Of a DNA stretch of 64,000 nt, positions 1 through 11,641 are shown one piece after another. A program made the translations under genes and the position numbers. Source of the DNA: Siphonodentalium dalli (taxonomy: Eukaryota; Mollusca; Scaphopoda; Gadilida; Siphonodentaliidae); NCBI GenBank assembly GCA_032622095.1, contig CP136069.1, forward strand, positions 69,031,319-69,095,318. Reading direction: 5' to 3'. Numbering within the stretch: position 1 is the stretch's first letter; each line of letters opens with the position of its first letter. Below the pieces are notes generated by a model. The model ran no database searches and was not told the DNA's origin. It saw only the letters and a program-made list of their open reading frames with translations.

Positions 1-950
1 CCTCCCCTACGTATGACCGGTGGATAATACGAACCTCCACCGTGTATGACTGGCGGATAATATGTTCATATCAGAATGTCCACCACCTATGACCGAAGGA
101 TAATATGAGAACTTCCCTCGCGAATGACCGGCGGATAATATGAACCTCCACCGCGTATGACCGGCGGATAATATGTTCATATGAGAACCTCCCCTACGTA
201 TGACCGGTGGATAATATGAACCTCCACCGTGTATGACTGGCGGATAATATGTTCATATCAGAACCTCCCCCACATATGACCGAATGATAATATGAGAACT
301 TCCCTCGCGTATGATCGGCGGATAATATGAACCTCCACCGCGTATGACCGGCGGATAATATGTTCATATGAGAACCTCCCCAACGTATGACCGGAGGATA
401 ATATGAGAACCTCCCTTGCTTATGACCGGTGGATAATATGAGAACCTCCCTCGCGTATGACCGGCAGATAATATGAACCTCCACCGCGTATGACTGGCGG
501 ATAATATGAACCTCCACCCCGTATGACCGGCGAATAATATGTTCATATGAGAACCTCCCCTACGTATGACCAGTGGATAATATGAACCTCCACCGTGTAT
601 GACCGGCGGATAATATGTTCATATCTGAACCTCCCCCACATATGACCGAAGGATAATATGAGAACTTCCCTCGTGTATGATCGGCGGATAATATGAACCT
701 CCACCGCGTATGACCGGCGGATAATATGTTCATATGAGAACCTCCCCAACGGATGACCGGAGGATAATATGAGAACCTCCCTCGCGTATGACCGGTGGAT
801 AATATGAGAACCTCCCTCGCGCATGACCGGCGGATAATATGAACCTCCACCGTGTATGACCGGCAGATAATATGTTCATATGAGAACCTCCCCCGCGTAT
901 TACTGGCAGATAATATGAAAACTTCACCGCATATATGAATGGCGGACACA
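1..950. repeat. Minisatellite array, ~33-42 bp unit
   Basis: Direct repeats built on CGTATGACCGGCGGATAATA, alternating with GAACCTCCACC or GAGAACCTCCC linkers and a TTCATATGA spacer. Many units are close to 33 bp, a multiple of three, so several minus-strand frames stay open and give repetitive peptides (for example RFILSAGHTR); these are not genes. The same array, much shorter, lies at 32227-32490 in the core of the 31221-34310 foldback element, in the same orientation, so this is the expanded core of a second family member that starts upstream of the window. Confidence 0.93.
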
Positions 951-1930
951 TAAGTTTTTAAGTCTATACACACTATTTGATTTGAATATTCTTTTGAATA
1001 GTCTTACCATTGACATATTCATTCGTTCAAACCAGTTGATCTATTTTGTAACTTGGCTTTTAGTCGCTGGGCTCCGGCATCTGGGCTTTTAGTCACAACT
1101 GAAATAAAAATAAGTGCGAATATCTTGGAGCGAATTTCTGCAACAATTTCACCGCCTGGTGGACCCATTTGGAAAAAAATACATTCCCTGTGTCTAATTC
1201 TACATTTTTATATACTATACGCCCCATTATATTGAATATACCGGCTGAAATCGATCCTGTAATTGTAAACATCGAGTCTATTTTTAGCTGTTTTATCGGA
1301 GCGTGTTTGCGTGTTCGCCATTACAATATTCGCACTAAAACAGCCATATTGTAGCTAAAAACGAATACACAGTATTCCACTGCGTTATTTGATACCTAAA
1401 ACTTGTTGTTTGCTAGTGTATTCATCGAGAAATCTAAATTCTAAACATTAATGTCGAACGCAGTTTTTCGTGTTTGTGGCATCTTATGTTAGGTCAGTTG
1501 TCGACCGGATAATGTAACTTCCGTTGTCCGGTTAGTGGCGGGGTTAATATGTGTGGATAGGGCGAATGTAGGCCTTTCGTTAGGACACAAAAAGTAGCCC
1601 TCTATGCGCTGTATTCCTCGAGCTATCGGCCGTCCCACGCAATTTGAAAATCCTGTCCCGCAGATTGTCATGCTATCCCAAATTCCACCCCATGTTAGGT
1701 CAGTTGTCGATCAAATAATGCAACTTCTGGTGTTTGGTTAGTGGCGGGGTTAATATGTTTGGATAGGGCGAACGTGTGCCTTTCGTTAGACACCAAAATG
1801 AGCCCCCTACGCCCTGTATTCCTCAAGATATCGGCCGTCTCACGCAATTTGAAATTCTGTCCCGCAGATTGTCGTTTTGTCCCATATCCCATCGCATCCC
1901 GCAGATTGTCATGTCCCAAACAAACACCAA
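950..1930. mobile_element. Foldback-family core and partial right arm (copy of 32490-33650)
   Basis: Starting with GGCGGACACATA the sequence follows 32488-33180 with moderate divergence (shared landmarks TTTTTAAGTCTATA, GGCATCTGGGCTTTTAGTCA, GTCGAACGCAGTTTTTCGTG). It then follows the start of the right arm of the foldback element (GGTCAGTTGTCGA, GCGGGGTTAATATG). In the complete copy a ~150 bp stretch between core and arm is present; here it is missing. The left arm would lie before position 1, and the right terminus is not recognisable, so this copy is partial. Confidence 0.8.
1488..1925. repeat. Tandem duplication of a ~205-230 bp arm segment
   Basis: Two successive copies (about 1488-1690 and 1693-1925), each starting GTTAGGTCAGTTGTCGA and running through GTGGCGGGGTTAATATG, TTTCGTTAG and a CGCAATTTGAAA...CCGCAGATTGTC stretch. 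The same segment occurs once at 33355-33575 and once inverted at 31840-32045. The duplication is therefore specific to this copy. Reading frames inside it are shadows of the repeat. Confidence 0.8.
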
Positions 1931-2139
1931 ATCACCCCATGCATTCATATTTCCCCGTCCCGCGGCGATATTTTTGCATAAAATGTTAGATTAACATCTT
2001 TTCGACAACACTGTAGCATTTTAATGACCATAATCAAGGTTAAAACAACTTTATTTGTCGATGGGACGGAACCTTTGGAAATTGCAGAACGGGATGGGAC
2101 GGTATTAGATAGGATGGGACGGTATTAGAAACGGGAGCT

Positions 2140-2600
2140 CATAAAAGCCGAACACAACCGAACATAACCGAACACAAGTCCAAATAATAGGAAATTTCAT
2201 GAATAGGCATGTGTATTCGTGTTCACACTATAAATGTACGAAGTTTGGTGGAGTTTGGGCCAATAATAAGTGTTTTAATCGATATTTTGTAAGACGCGTT
2301 TAGTGTTCGGCATAGAAAAGCCGAACACAAGCTTGCTTATGTTCGACACTCATGCAGTCACCGGTAATTAATTAACACATAGAATGATGTGACATTAGCT
2401 GCCGTTTGAGATATATAACTCTATATAGAGTCTACTAAATATACGAACACCTTGTAAACTTCAGACATATGTATTCACGTTCAACCTATTACTATACGAA
2501 GTTTGGTGGAGTTTGCTTCAATAATGAGTGTTTTGTTAGATGTTTTGTATAACGCGTTTGTGTTCGGCATAGAAAAGCAGAACACAAACTTCTGTCTCGT
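2140..2600. repeat. Two diverged ~130 bp direct repeats with GCCGAACACAA motifs
   Basis: About 2210-2345 and 2465-2592 share a central piece with CGAAGTTTGGTGGAGTTTG and GTGTTCGGCATAGAAAAG, the latter forming a small inverted pair with GCCGAACACAAG. No terminal duplication or coding signal was found. Probably fragments of a MITE-like family. Confidence 0.6.
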
Positions 2601-3190
2601 GGATTAGTTTATCCGCTGATAGGTGATAAGTAATATCTGCCAGATGGGATTTGGCAGGCTTTATTCGCGAGAAAAACGTATTGTTGTCCATTTTCGTCTG
2701 CATTCTCACTAAAATGTTACCCCCACCCCGTTATTATTACAAGTACATTCGTACAATATGGTTGTTCAGATGGATCATACTGGACAAATATCAGCACGCC
2801 CCGAATAACGAGCGTTTCGTATTGTATCTTTTTAAAAGTCTGATATGCTGTGATATGCAGAAATTTAAGATCTTATTTTATTTTCAAATATGTCTCTGAT
2901 ATGACAGGAATGTGATATGAAAGGAATAAAGATTAGTTATTTTGCGCTCGAGTAACTTTTTGATGTTTGCTAGGGTTGATTGATCTAGTTTTGCATGTCT
3001 TTACTCTTTTAGTCTGACATGGCTTCTTGGCAATAGCCCCGTTTTGCGGTATCGTCAAACGTTAAAAACTTTGAGTTGTAATCTTTCCATGAAGTTACAT
3101 AAATATTTATTTTTGTAATTATTATTATTCTCGTCACGTTTTGGGAGAGGACTTAATTACAAAAAAAGCCACAACAGGCTTGTTGACTTT
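2600..3190. other. No recognisable gene or element
   Basis: AT-rich sequence. The frame at 2651-2899 has no recognisable motif or coding bias and is taken as chance. Nothing else supported. Confidence 0.5.
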
Positions 3191-3197
3191 TTATTAA

Positions 3198-3780
3198 AGG
3201 GGTACTGTACGCCATTTTCATTAAATTTCCGGCGACAACAACGATCTAATATCGATAATATATAGAAACATAAGTAATTTGAGTCGAAGATGTATTCTGT
3301 AAACGCTCAGGTTAATAGGCTATCTTAAAATTTAATAATTTAAAAGTTAATAATTTGATATAAATTGAATTTATGACTGGAGCCATAAAATGGCGTCAAT
3401 TAAATTACGAATTACCGTAATCAAAAATAGTAATTGAGGGATACTGGATTTTTAAACCGATCGCACACACGATTGCTTAAAATATTATGATGATACGGGG
3501 AGAACACTCAAGCCACTCATTGACTAGCGACGATACAATAACTTAAATGATTATATGGGACTAGTATGCATATAATATAACTTTTATTTGATTCATTTGG
3601 TTGAAAACTTTACAAAAATTACTCGACAACGACAATTTGTATTTTTGCATTCCGGTAAATTTGTCATCCGTAACATGACTTCGTACTCAACAGACTTTCA
3701 AATAATGGAAAATTTTTTACCTTATTCTCCGACTCGGAGACTATAGAAACCAACAACAACATGTGGCGTACAGTACCCCT
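3198..3780. mobile_element. MITE with TTAA target duplication
   Basis: TIRs AGGGGTACTGTACGCCA (3198-3214) and its reverse complement (3764-3780), flanked by TTAA at 3194-3197 and 3781-3784. TTAA duplication is typical of piggyBac- and Kolobok-type transposases. At 583 bp with no transposase frame it must be non-autonomous. A central TTTATGACTGGAG...CATAAA motif is shared with the TTAA element at 27166-27510, so both belong to one family despite different inner TIR sequence. Confidence 0.85.
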
Positions 3781-3948
3781 TTAAGCAATATATGAAGGTT
3801 TAGCAATTTTAAAGATTACTCTTTTGGAGAAAGTGTGTGGCCCTGAACAATTAAATAATCATGATTAGAATCCTACTTATGTCCTCGTTTTCCGATACCA
3901 AGGAACTCCACGTTCAGCGTGTGCCACTAACGGTGACTGATCCCAAGG

Positions 3949-4135
3949 TTAGTTGGGCATAATATGGTGTACACATGTCTCACAATCCTCCTTAGAGCAT
4001 TCGACCATGTCATCAAATAAACGGCATTTATCACAATCTAGTTCCAATTCATACGTTAATACATGCTTCTTACTGAGTTTCATTTGCTTCTTCCTTGGCC
4101 TAATTAGCAACCATTCCAGGTGTGTGAAGCAATTG
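3949..4135 (-). CDS. Possible terminal exon, Cys/His-rich
   Basis: On the minus strand a pyrimidine-rich TGTCTCTTCAG acceptor is followed by a frame of about 60 codons to a TAA stop. The end of the peptide has a CDKC pair, two further cysteines, a CETC pair and two adjacent histidines, reminiscent of a small zinc-binding module, preceded by a basic stretch (RPRKKQ). I do not recognise the family and cannot find a preceding exon, so this could be the last exon of a host gene, an old transposon fragment, or chance. Confidence 0.22.
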
Positions 4136-4139
4136 CTGA

Positions 4140-6134
4140 AGAGACATACCATGCAATGTATAATATTGGAGAGTCACCTTAACCTGCATGTGGGTTACGT
4201 TGTTTGTTCTTGAATATCACAGTGTTTGATCATGCAGGATGAAATGAATAATCCAAATTGTTTAGCCAAGTCACCTCAGATATGTATGAAATGCCAACCA
4301 GGTAAGCTTAATTAAAAGCACCAGAAAATCACAAAACAATTATTAACTAAATTTGATAATACGGTTCAGCATCCATACCCATAAGTTACCCACATCAAAT
4401 ATGCAACAAAGATGTGTATATATGTACAGCAGCGTATTCTCTCATGTTGTGTCGCTGTTCTGCCACAACACCCAACCACACTACCTTTAATTATTACGCC
4501 ACACCTGTACAGCGATTTTACCCCCACCCACAGATGGTATGCACCGTACCTACTAGTATATATGTTCCTGCTTTGCGTCGTATATATGAGTATGGTGAGC
4601 CTAGGTGAGGTACATGTATACTACATGATATATAGAGCAGGCACATATATATCCTATAGGGATGATGCATAAGGGCAGTGCGGGTTTGGAGAGGGTGAGC
4701 AATTGTGTGCATTACAAGCCCATGTGGCAGAAATAGTAATACCGAAATAAAATGTCTATGAGTATGAGCGGTCTCTCTGGTATCTCAGAAAATATTGTAA
4801 CACTTTGTAACATGTTGCTACACTGAGACGGTAGGAACAAATATATGCTGAGGTTTGCTGCTGGGGGCTTTAAATCATTTGTAACATTTGTAACACTTGT
4901 TTCTCTGGTATCTCAGAAATCATATGTAGAAGGTGCCCAGAATATGCATTTAGTAACACTTGTAACATTAGTAACGATGTTACAAAATGCCTAGTGGAGG
5001 AATAATGTACCGGTTTCATGCAGTATCTACAAAGGGGAAAATTATTGAAATACCAATATAGACTATGCATTCCATCAATACGAAACCTGAGAACTTTTTG
5101 CTGTTGTGAAAGGGAAGTTTGTAACAATGAAAAAACAGTACAGGTAATAAATTATAAAATAACTGTTCCTTAATAATGTATTTCATTGCACATGAAGGTC
5201 CAAACTTGAAATTGCATGATTTAAATGACTTTGTGATTGATTTTGCTTTGCGTCTCTTACACTCATGTAATTTCTCCCGGGCAATTCATTAAATGTTTAT
5301 ATACTCTCAGATCACTAAATTATTTGGCATTGAGACATATATAGAGTTAAATTGCCATCACTATTATTAATTTCGGCCTAAATCCCCACAATCACTATTA
5401 TATGACCATCACAATTATTAGGCACCTGCGAGTACGATATCAGCTCACAAAAGTCACACAAAAACTGAAACAAGCATGCAATCTCGAGCTGGGAATACCC
5501 CTACTGTGAAGTAGATTATTGAGGAACAAATATTAACAATTAAGAGAAATATATTCCCTGCCTTGCAAAGTTGATCAAAGTTATAAAGTTCGCTGTCAGA
5601 ACAGATCAGAACATAAAACAGTTTTTCTCGCAGGTTTTGTAATGCATTGGTCTAATATATGATCTATGCGTGCATAGCTAGTGTAGAGATTCGTGACATG
5701 ATCTAGAATTTGTTGTGGATCGATAGTCTATTATTTGTCAAAATATAGCATCGTTGCACATGGTGTTATGATTATCTTTAATAAGTCATGACCTTCATTT
5801 CTAGGTGAAATCCGTAAATATGTATGCACGAGCTCCTGATTAATGATATTAGAAAAACGTTAGAGGCAATGTCTCACTCTGTCGCATGTCTTACTGTGCC
5901 CCACCTTCCCCTAATCTGGTGCTGCAACATATTCTCGTGCAAATAGGTTCATATTATACCTAAATATTCACATAGGTTCATATTGGACTTAATTGATTCT
6001 GAAAAAGCCCATAGTGAGCTTATTATTATTATTTTGTGTTAAATTAAATATGTTTATTCAAAATTTAGAAAAAACTGAACCATTATAACCTCTGCCAGGG
6101 CACCCTTCGACGCCACAACCGTCCAATATATATA
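4140..6134. other. Unassigned AT-rich interval
   Basis: No gene recognised. Local GTAACA/TGTAACACTT repetition at about 4795-4985, where a GGTATCTCAGAAA motif occurs twice (4780 and 4905). Short frames at 4412-4712 and 4870-5127 have no recognisable motif and are treated as chance. Confidence 0.5.
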
Positions 6135-9100
6135 TATATGAATAAAAAGAAAGAGAACATGCGTGCAGTTACAAGAAATTAAACATGGTCCGAGAATCCA
6201 TCCGAGAACCAAACTGAGAATGTGTTCTTAAGCTAGCGCTTTCAGCAATTGTTTGCATATTCAGGCTTCACATTAGTGCGATTACATTTCGACCGCGTTT
6301 AACATCTTGTTGCGATGTATTTACTGGTGTTTCTCTCGATCTTTGTACGACCTGAGATGGATAACACAAGACATGTTCCTTGTTTGAAGATTACGGTCAG
6401 TCCATTGTTACGTCACTTCCGTTTCCGTTGTTATGGCTAAACTTGGTGCGTTCAGTATTTCGGAAATCAATAACGAACTTATGGTGAACAGCTTTTCTAT
6501 CTCCATTCGAATCTATCTTGCGTATGTCTCCCCCATGCTTGTCATGCACGCAGATGATATACATGAATAAAAAGAAAGAGAACATGCGGGCAGTTAGATA
6601 TTGATTGAAGAAATTAAACATGGTCCGAGAATCCATCCGAGAACCAAACTGAGAATGTGTTCTTATGCTAGCGCTTTCAGCAATTGTTTGCATCTTCAGG
6701 CTTCACATTAGTGCGATTACATTTCGACCGCGTTTAACATCTTGTTCCGATGTATTTACTGGTGTTTCTCTCGATCTTTGTACGACCTGAGATGGATAAC
6801 ACAAGGCATGTTCCTTGTTTGAAGATTACTGTCAGTCGATTGTTACGTCACTTCCGTTTCCGATGTTATGGCTAAACTTGGTGCGTTCAGTATTTCGGAA
6901 ATCAATAACGAACTTATGGTGAACAGCTTTTCTATCTCCATTAGAATCTATCTTGCGTATGTCTCTCCCATGCTTGTCATGCACGCAGACGATATACATG
7001 AATAAAAAGAAAGAGAACATGCGTGTAGTTAGATATTGATTGAAGAAATTAAACATGGTCCGAGAATCCATCCGAGAACCAAACTGAGAATGTGTTCTTA
7101 AGCTAGCGCTTTCAGCAATTGTTTGCATCTTCAGGCTTCACATTAGTGCGATTACATTTCGACCGCGTTTAACATCTTGTTCCGATGTATTTACTGGTGT
7201 TTCTCTCGATCTTTGTACGACCTGAGATGGGTAACACAAGGCATGTTCCTTGTTTGAAGATTACTGTCAGTCCATTGTTACGTCACTTCCGTTTCCGTTG
7301 TTATGGCTAAACTTGGTGCGTTCAGTATTTCGGAAATCAATAACGAACTTATGATGAACAGCTTTTCCATCTCCATTCGAATCTATCTTGCGTATGTCTC
7401 TCCCATGCTTGTCATGCACGCAGATGATATACATGAATAAAAAGAAAGAGAACATGCGTGCAGTTAGATATATTGATTGAAGAAATTAAACATGGTCCGA
7501 GAATCCATCCGAGAGCCAAACTGAGAATGTGTTCTTAAGCTAGCGCTTTCAGCAATTGTTTGCATCTTCAGGCTTCACATTAGTGCGATTACATTTCGAC
7601 CGCGTTTAACATCTTGTTCCGATGTATTTACTGGTGTTTCTCTCGATCTTTGTACGACCTGAGATGGATAACACAAGGCATGTTCCTTGTTTGAAGATTA
7701 CTGTCAGTCCATTGTTACGTCACTTCCGTTTCCGATGTTATGGCTAAACTTGGTGCGTTCAGTATTTCGGAAATCAATAACGAACTTATGGTGAACAGCT
7801 TTTCTATCTCCATTAGAATCTATCTTGCGTATGTCTCTCCCATGCTTGTCATGCACGCAGATGATATACATGAATAAAAAGAAAGAGAACATGCGTGCAG
7901 TTAGATATATTGATTGAAGAAATTAAACATGGTCCGAGAATCCATCCGAGAACCAAACTGAGAATGTGTTCTTAAGCTAACGCTTTCAGCAATTGTTTGC
8001 ATCTTCAGGCTTCACATTAGTGCGATTACATTTCGACCGCGTTTAACATCTTGTTCCGATGTATTTACTGGTGTTTCTCTCGATCTTTGTACGACCTGAG
8101 ATGGATAACACAAGACATGTTCCTTGTTTGAAGATTACGGTCAGTCCATTGTTACGTCACTTCCGTTTCCGATGTTATGGCTAAACTTGGTGCGTTCAGT
8201 ATTTCGGAAATCAATAACGAACTTATGGTGAACAGCTTTTCTATCTCCATTAGAATCTATCTTGCGTATGTCTCTCCCATGCTTGTCATGCACGCAGATT
8301 ATATACATGAATAAAAAGAAAGAGAACATGCGTGCAGTTAGATATATTGATTGAAGAAATTAAACATGGTCCGAGAATCCATCCGAGAACCAAACTGAGA
8401 ATGTGTTCTTAAGCTAGCGCTTTCAGCAATTGCTTGCATCTTCAGGCTTCACATTATAGTGCGATTACATTTCGACCGCGTTTAACATCTTGTTCCGATG
8501 TATTTACTGGTGTTTCTCTCGATCTTTGTACGACCTGAGATGGATAACACAAGACATGTTCCTTGTTTGAAGATTACTGTCAGTCCATTGTTACGTCACT
8601 TCCGTTTCCGTTGTTATGGCTAAACTTGGTGCGTTCAGTATTTCGGAAATCAATAACGAACTTATGGTGAACAGCTTTTCTATCTCCATTAGAATCTATC
8701 TTGCGTATGTCTCTCCCATGCTTGTCATGCACGCAGATGATATACATGAATAAAAAGAAAGAGAACATGCGTGCAGTTAGATATATTGATTGAAGAAATT
8801 AAACATGGTCCGAGAATCCATCCGAGAACCAAACTGAGAATGTGTTCTTAAGCTAGCGCTTTCAGCAATTGCTTGCATCTTCAGGCTTCACATTATAGTG
8901 CGATTACATTTCGACCGCGTTTAACATCTTGTTCCGATGTATTTACTGGTGTTTCTCTCGATCTTTGTACGACCTGAGATGGATAACACAAGACATGTTC
9001 CTTGTTTGAAGATTACTGTCAGTCCATTGTTACGTCACTTCCGTTTCCGTTGTTATGGCTAAACTTGGTGCGTTCAGTATTTCGGAAATCAATAACGAAC

Positions 9101-9475
9101 TTATGGTGAACAGCTTTTCTATCTCCATTAGAATCTATCTTGCGTATGTCTCTCCCATGCTTGTCATGCACGCAGATTATATACATGAATAAAAAGAAAG
9201 AGAATATGCGTGCAGTTAGATATATTGATTGAAGAAATTAAACATGGTCCGAGAATCCACCCGAGAACCAAACTGAGAATGTGTTCTTAAGCTAGCGCTT
9301 TCAGCAATTGCTTGCATCTTCAGGCTTCACATTATAGTGCGATTACATTTCGACCGCGTTTAACATCTTGTTACGTCCATTGTTACGTCACTTCCGTTTA
9401 CGTTGTTATGGCTAAACTTGGTGCGTTCAGTATTTCGGAAATCAATAACGAACTTATGGTGAACAGCTTTTCTAT
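6135..9475. repeat. Satellite array, ~437 bp unit, about 7.6 copies
   Basis: Head-to-tail units of 424, 435, 435, 437, 437, 439 and ~438 bp, very similar to each other. Landmarks recurring once per unit are ATGAATAAAAAGAAAGAGAA, GGTCCGAGAATCCA and TGTTTGCAT or TGCTTGCAT. The first unit lacks ~11 bp, and the last lacks ~90 bp after AACATCTTGTT and ends in GAACAGCTTTTCTATT. Each unit keeps a minus-strand frame of 62-98 codons ending NGSDVTMD or a close variant; with no homology recognised it is not called as a gene. Units 4-8 share a TATATTGATTGA variant absent from the earlier ones, which suggests recent local spreading. Confidence 0.95.
6408..6421 (-). promoter_or_regulatory. ETS/CRE-like composite site, one per satellite unit
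   Basis: TTACGTCACTTCCG reads CGGAAGTGACGTAA on the minus strand. This is an ETS core fused to a CRE-like half, a combination known from animal housekeeping promoters. It recurs at the same place in every unit (for example 6843-6856 and 7278-7291). Binding is not shown; the motif match is what is seen. Confidence 0.4.
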
Positions 9476-9637
9476 TCCCCTTTAAGTTTGCGCGCTCTCC
9501 ATGCTGTCAGTTTGTTCTCTCTAACAGACACCTTTATTTAATTATAGGTCCTAATAGCTGGAAATTAAACATACTTGAAGATATTCATGTTTATGTGTAT
9601 TGAATTTGGCATCTTTTGTGACCTATACATATATATA
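9476..9637. other. Satellite flank, nothing recognised
   Basis: Short unique-looking stretch after the last satellite unit; no feature supported. Confidence 0.4.
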
Positions 9638-9990
9638 TTTACTTTGGACGATCACTAGTGGGTTTGGTCGTATATATATAGCGGTCATGTTATACCTATA
9701 TATTACAATCAGACGCGTGTTTTCAGACATTGTGGGTTGGGGGTTGGGTGGGATTCGAAACCCGACCCATGGCGGCGAGCGCGCCTTGCGACTCAAAGTC
9801 CGACGTCACATACTACTGTGCGATGTATCTATTATAGTAGAGCTAGATTATTCTTTCCATTCATAACATGATGGATGCGTCTCTATTCTGGAATCTTCCG
9901 GATGCCCTGCGGTTGGTTTGTTCCCGAAAACGAATGTGTTTTTTTTATCAAAACAAGGTCACTGAGCAAACCAGCTAGTGCAATCGGTAG
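9638..9990. repeat. Dispersed repeat copy (GGATGCCCTGYGGTTG family)
   Basis: Shares TTTGGTCGTATA, CATTCATAACAT, GGATGCCC and GTTCCCGAAAAC landmarks with 18070-18325. Related pieces are 10770-10930 and, inverted, 10470-10680. Relative to 18070-18325 this copy has about 140 extra bases (9712-9850), the SINE-like segment described separately. Confidence 0.7.
9712..9850 (-). mobile_element. Possible tRNA-derived SINE insertion
   Basis: This piece interrupts a repeat that is continuous at 18070-18325. On the minus strand it contains GGGTTTCGAATCCC, a good match to an RNA polymerase III B box, preceded by a GTCGCAAGGCGCGCTCGCC stretch as in tRNA-derived SINE heads. No clear target duplication or A box was found, so the assignment is tentative. 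Confidence 0.35.
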
Positions 9991-10019
9991 AGAGAGATGC
10001 TGATTTACATGGAGAGTGC

Positions 10020-10425
10020 GACCTTAAAGGTACTCAATCCGATTCGATGGCACCCATATCATCAGATTCCAACAACAACATAGTTTTTTTTTAAATACTG
10101 CTTCAGTTATGAGAATCGATAAATTGTCCAAAAATAATGCTAACCATAGTCAACTATAGTATAAAATTACCCAAAACGTTATTTATCAACATTTTGTTCA
10201 ACGAAATTTGGCCTTGTCAAATATCTAACACCCAAAGCCACTTGATTTTAGAATTATCCATCTTCATCCGCAATTTGGTCCGAGACCGTCGGCTTGACGA
10301 ATATTTGACAGGCCGCTAAAAATTACATATCTTGGGAAATAACAAATTTCAAACATATGTTCACTCTGAGCTTTGGTGAGTGGGTTCCTTGACTCGAATC
10401 AAATATGTTTTAACCCCAAAGCCAA
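10020..10425. repeat. Dispersed repeat, copy 1 of 2
   Basis: Matches 22977-23400 in direct orientation. Landmarks: GTACTCAATCCGATTCGATG, CAACTATAGTATAAAATT, CGAAATTTGGCCTT, GAGACCGTCGGCT and TCGACTCGAATCAAATATGTT. The short plus-strand frames in both copies are repeat-derived. Confidence 0.75.
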
Positions 10426-10469
10426 ATAAATAGTAATTCGAGAGCGTTAATTAGGATTATGCATATTTA

Positions 10470-10930
10470 AAGGGGAATCAATTCCGATATATACGTGGCT
10501 GCGTCAGTGACCTTCTTTTGGATGTAAATAACCGTTCGTTTTCGGTAACAAACAACCACAGGGCATCCGGAAGATGGACACTCTTTCAATATGCATGGTT
10601 TACAAGAATCTCGCTCTACCGATTTCATTAGCTGCTTTACGTATGAGCAAACTTGGCATAACAACCACCTTAGATCACACAGCTGGAAATTAATTACTTT
10701 AATTAAATCAATTTCATTTATAGTAAACTGGACTTCATTTGTGAACTGTAGATACTAAATTTTGCGATGATTAGTGCATTTTGGTCGCACAATGGGCATG
10801 TGGCCTATATTCCATCCAGATTCTTTTCTCCATTCATAATATATTGAACGTGTCTCTATTCTGAAATCTTAATCCGGATGCCCTGTGGTTGGTTTGGTTG
10901 TGAAAACAGATAATTGTCTCCACATATCAT
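10470..10930. repeat. Inverted and direct fragments of the GGATGCCC repeat
   Basis: 10470-10680 is an inverted copy (CAGGGCATCC, GTTTTCGGTAACAAACAACC). 10770-10930 is a direct copy (CATTCATAATATATTGAA, GGATGCCCTGTGGTTGG). Together they form an imperfect foldback. Confidence 0.6.
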
Positions 10931-11153
10931 GTTCTTTGACACATGAGAATAAATAATTTGACAGAAAACAATGTTAGTTTCTTCTCCCAGACAATGCTAT
11001 AGCTATACCGGTCGCATCCATTGATTCGAATTGATGGATTCGTTCTCTTGCAGACATATCAGTTAATACAACAGTTATACAGCTAGAAAATGGACATGGA
11101 CTCGAAATCTGTATAGAGAGAGATAATCTTTTATTAACGTGACATGTGTATCC

Positions 11154-11641
11154 TATGGAATACTATTAGGGCCACTTCCTAATGGCGCTTTCGGCGCGCG
11201 CCGAAAGCGACAAAAAGTGCGCCATTAGTAACGCGCCGAAAGCGACAAAAAGTGCGCCGAAAGCGACAAAAAAGTGCGCCGCTACGGCGCACTTTTTGTC
11301 GCTTTCGGCGCGTGCCGAAACATACCCTAATGGCGCACTTTTTGTCGCTTCCGGCGCGCGCCATTAGGGAGTGGACATAATTGTATGCCTAATGGCGCTT
11401 TCGGCGAGCACCGAAAGCAACAAAAAGTGCGCCATTAGTAACGCGCCGAAACATGCGCTAATATCGCACATATCGCACAAAAAGTGCGCCGAAAGCGACA
11501 AAAGTGCGCCGAAATCGACAAATAGTGCGCCGTAACGGCGCATATTTTGTCGCTTTCGGTGCGTTACTAATGGCGCACTTTTTGTCGCTTTCGGCGCGCG
11601 CCGAAAGCGCCATTAGGAAGTGGCCCTAATAGGATTCCATA
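11154..11641. mobile_element. GC-rich palindromic MITE
   Basis: TIRs begin TATGGAATACTATTAGGGCC at the left and match the right end with few differences, then run into repeated CGCCGAAAGCGACAAAAAGTG modules in both orientations, so the whole 488 bp can fold into several hairpins. Flanks GTGTATCC and TAGTATCC agree at six of eight bases (GTATCC), compatible with a 6-8 bp target duplication. It lies in the 3' UTR of the LINE relic at 11113-17345. GC content is far above its surroundings. No coding capacity; superfamily unresolved. Confidence 0.82.

Noticed and set aside
194-973. Minus-strand frames with HIIRRSY or ILSAGHT repeats as proteins
   Set aside because: They arise from 33 bp periodicity of a minisatellite that leaves several overlapping frames open at once.
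6397-8768. Series of minus-strand 62-98 codon frames in the satellite as a gene family
   Set aside because: They recur exactly with the 437 bp unit, have no recognised homology and no splice or start context; reported only as a property of the satellite.
6135-9475. CRISPR-like regular repetition
   Set aside because: Units are whole-unit tandem repeats without spacers, in an animal genome context.
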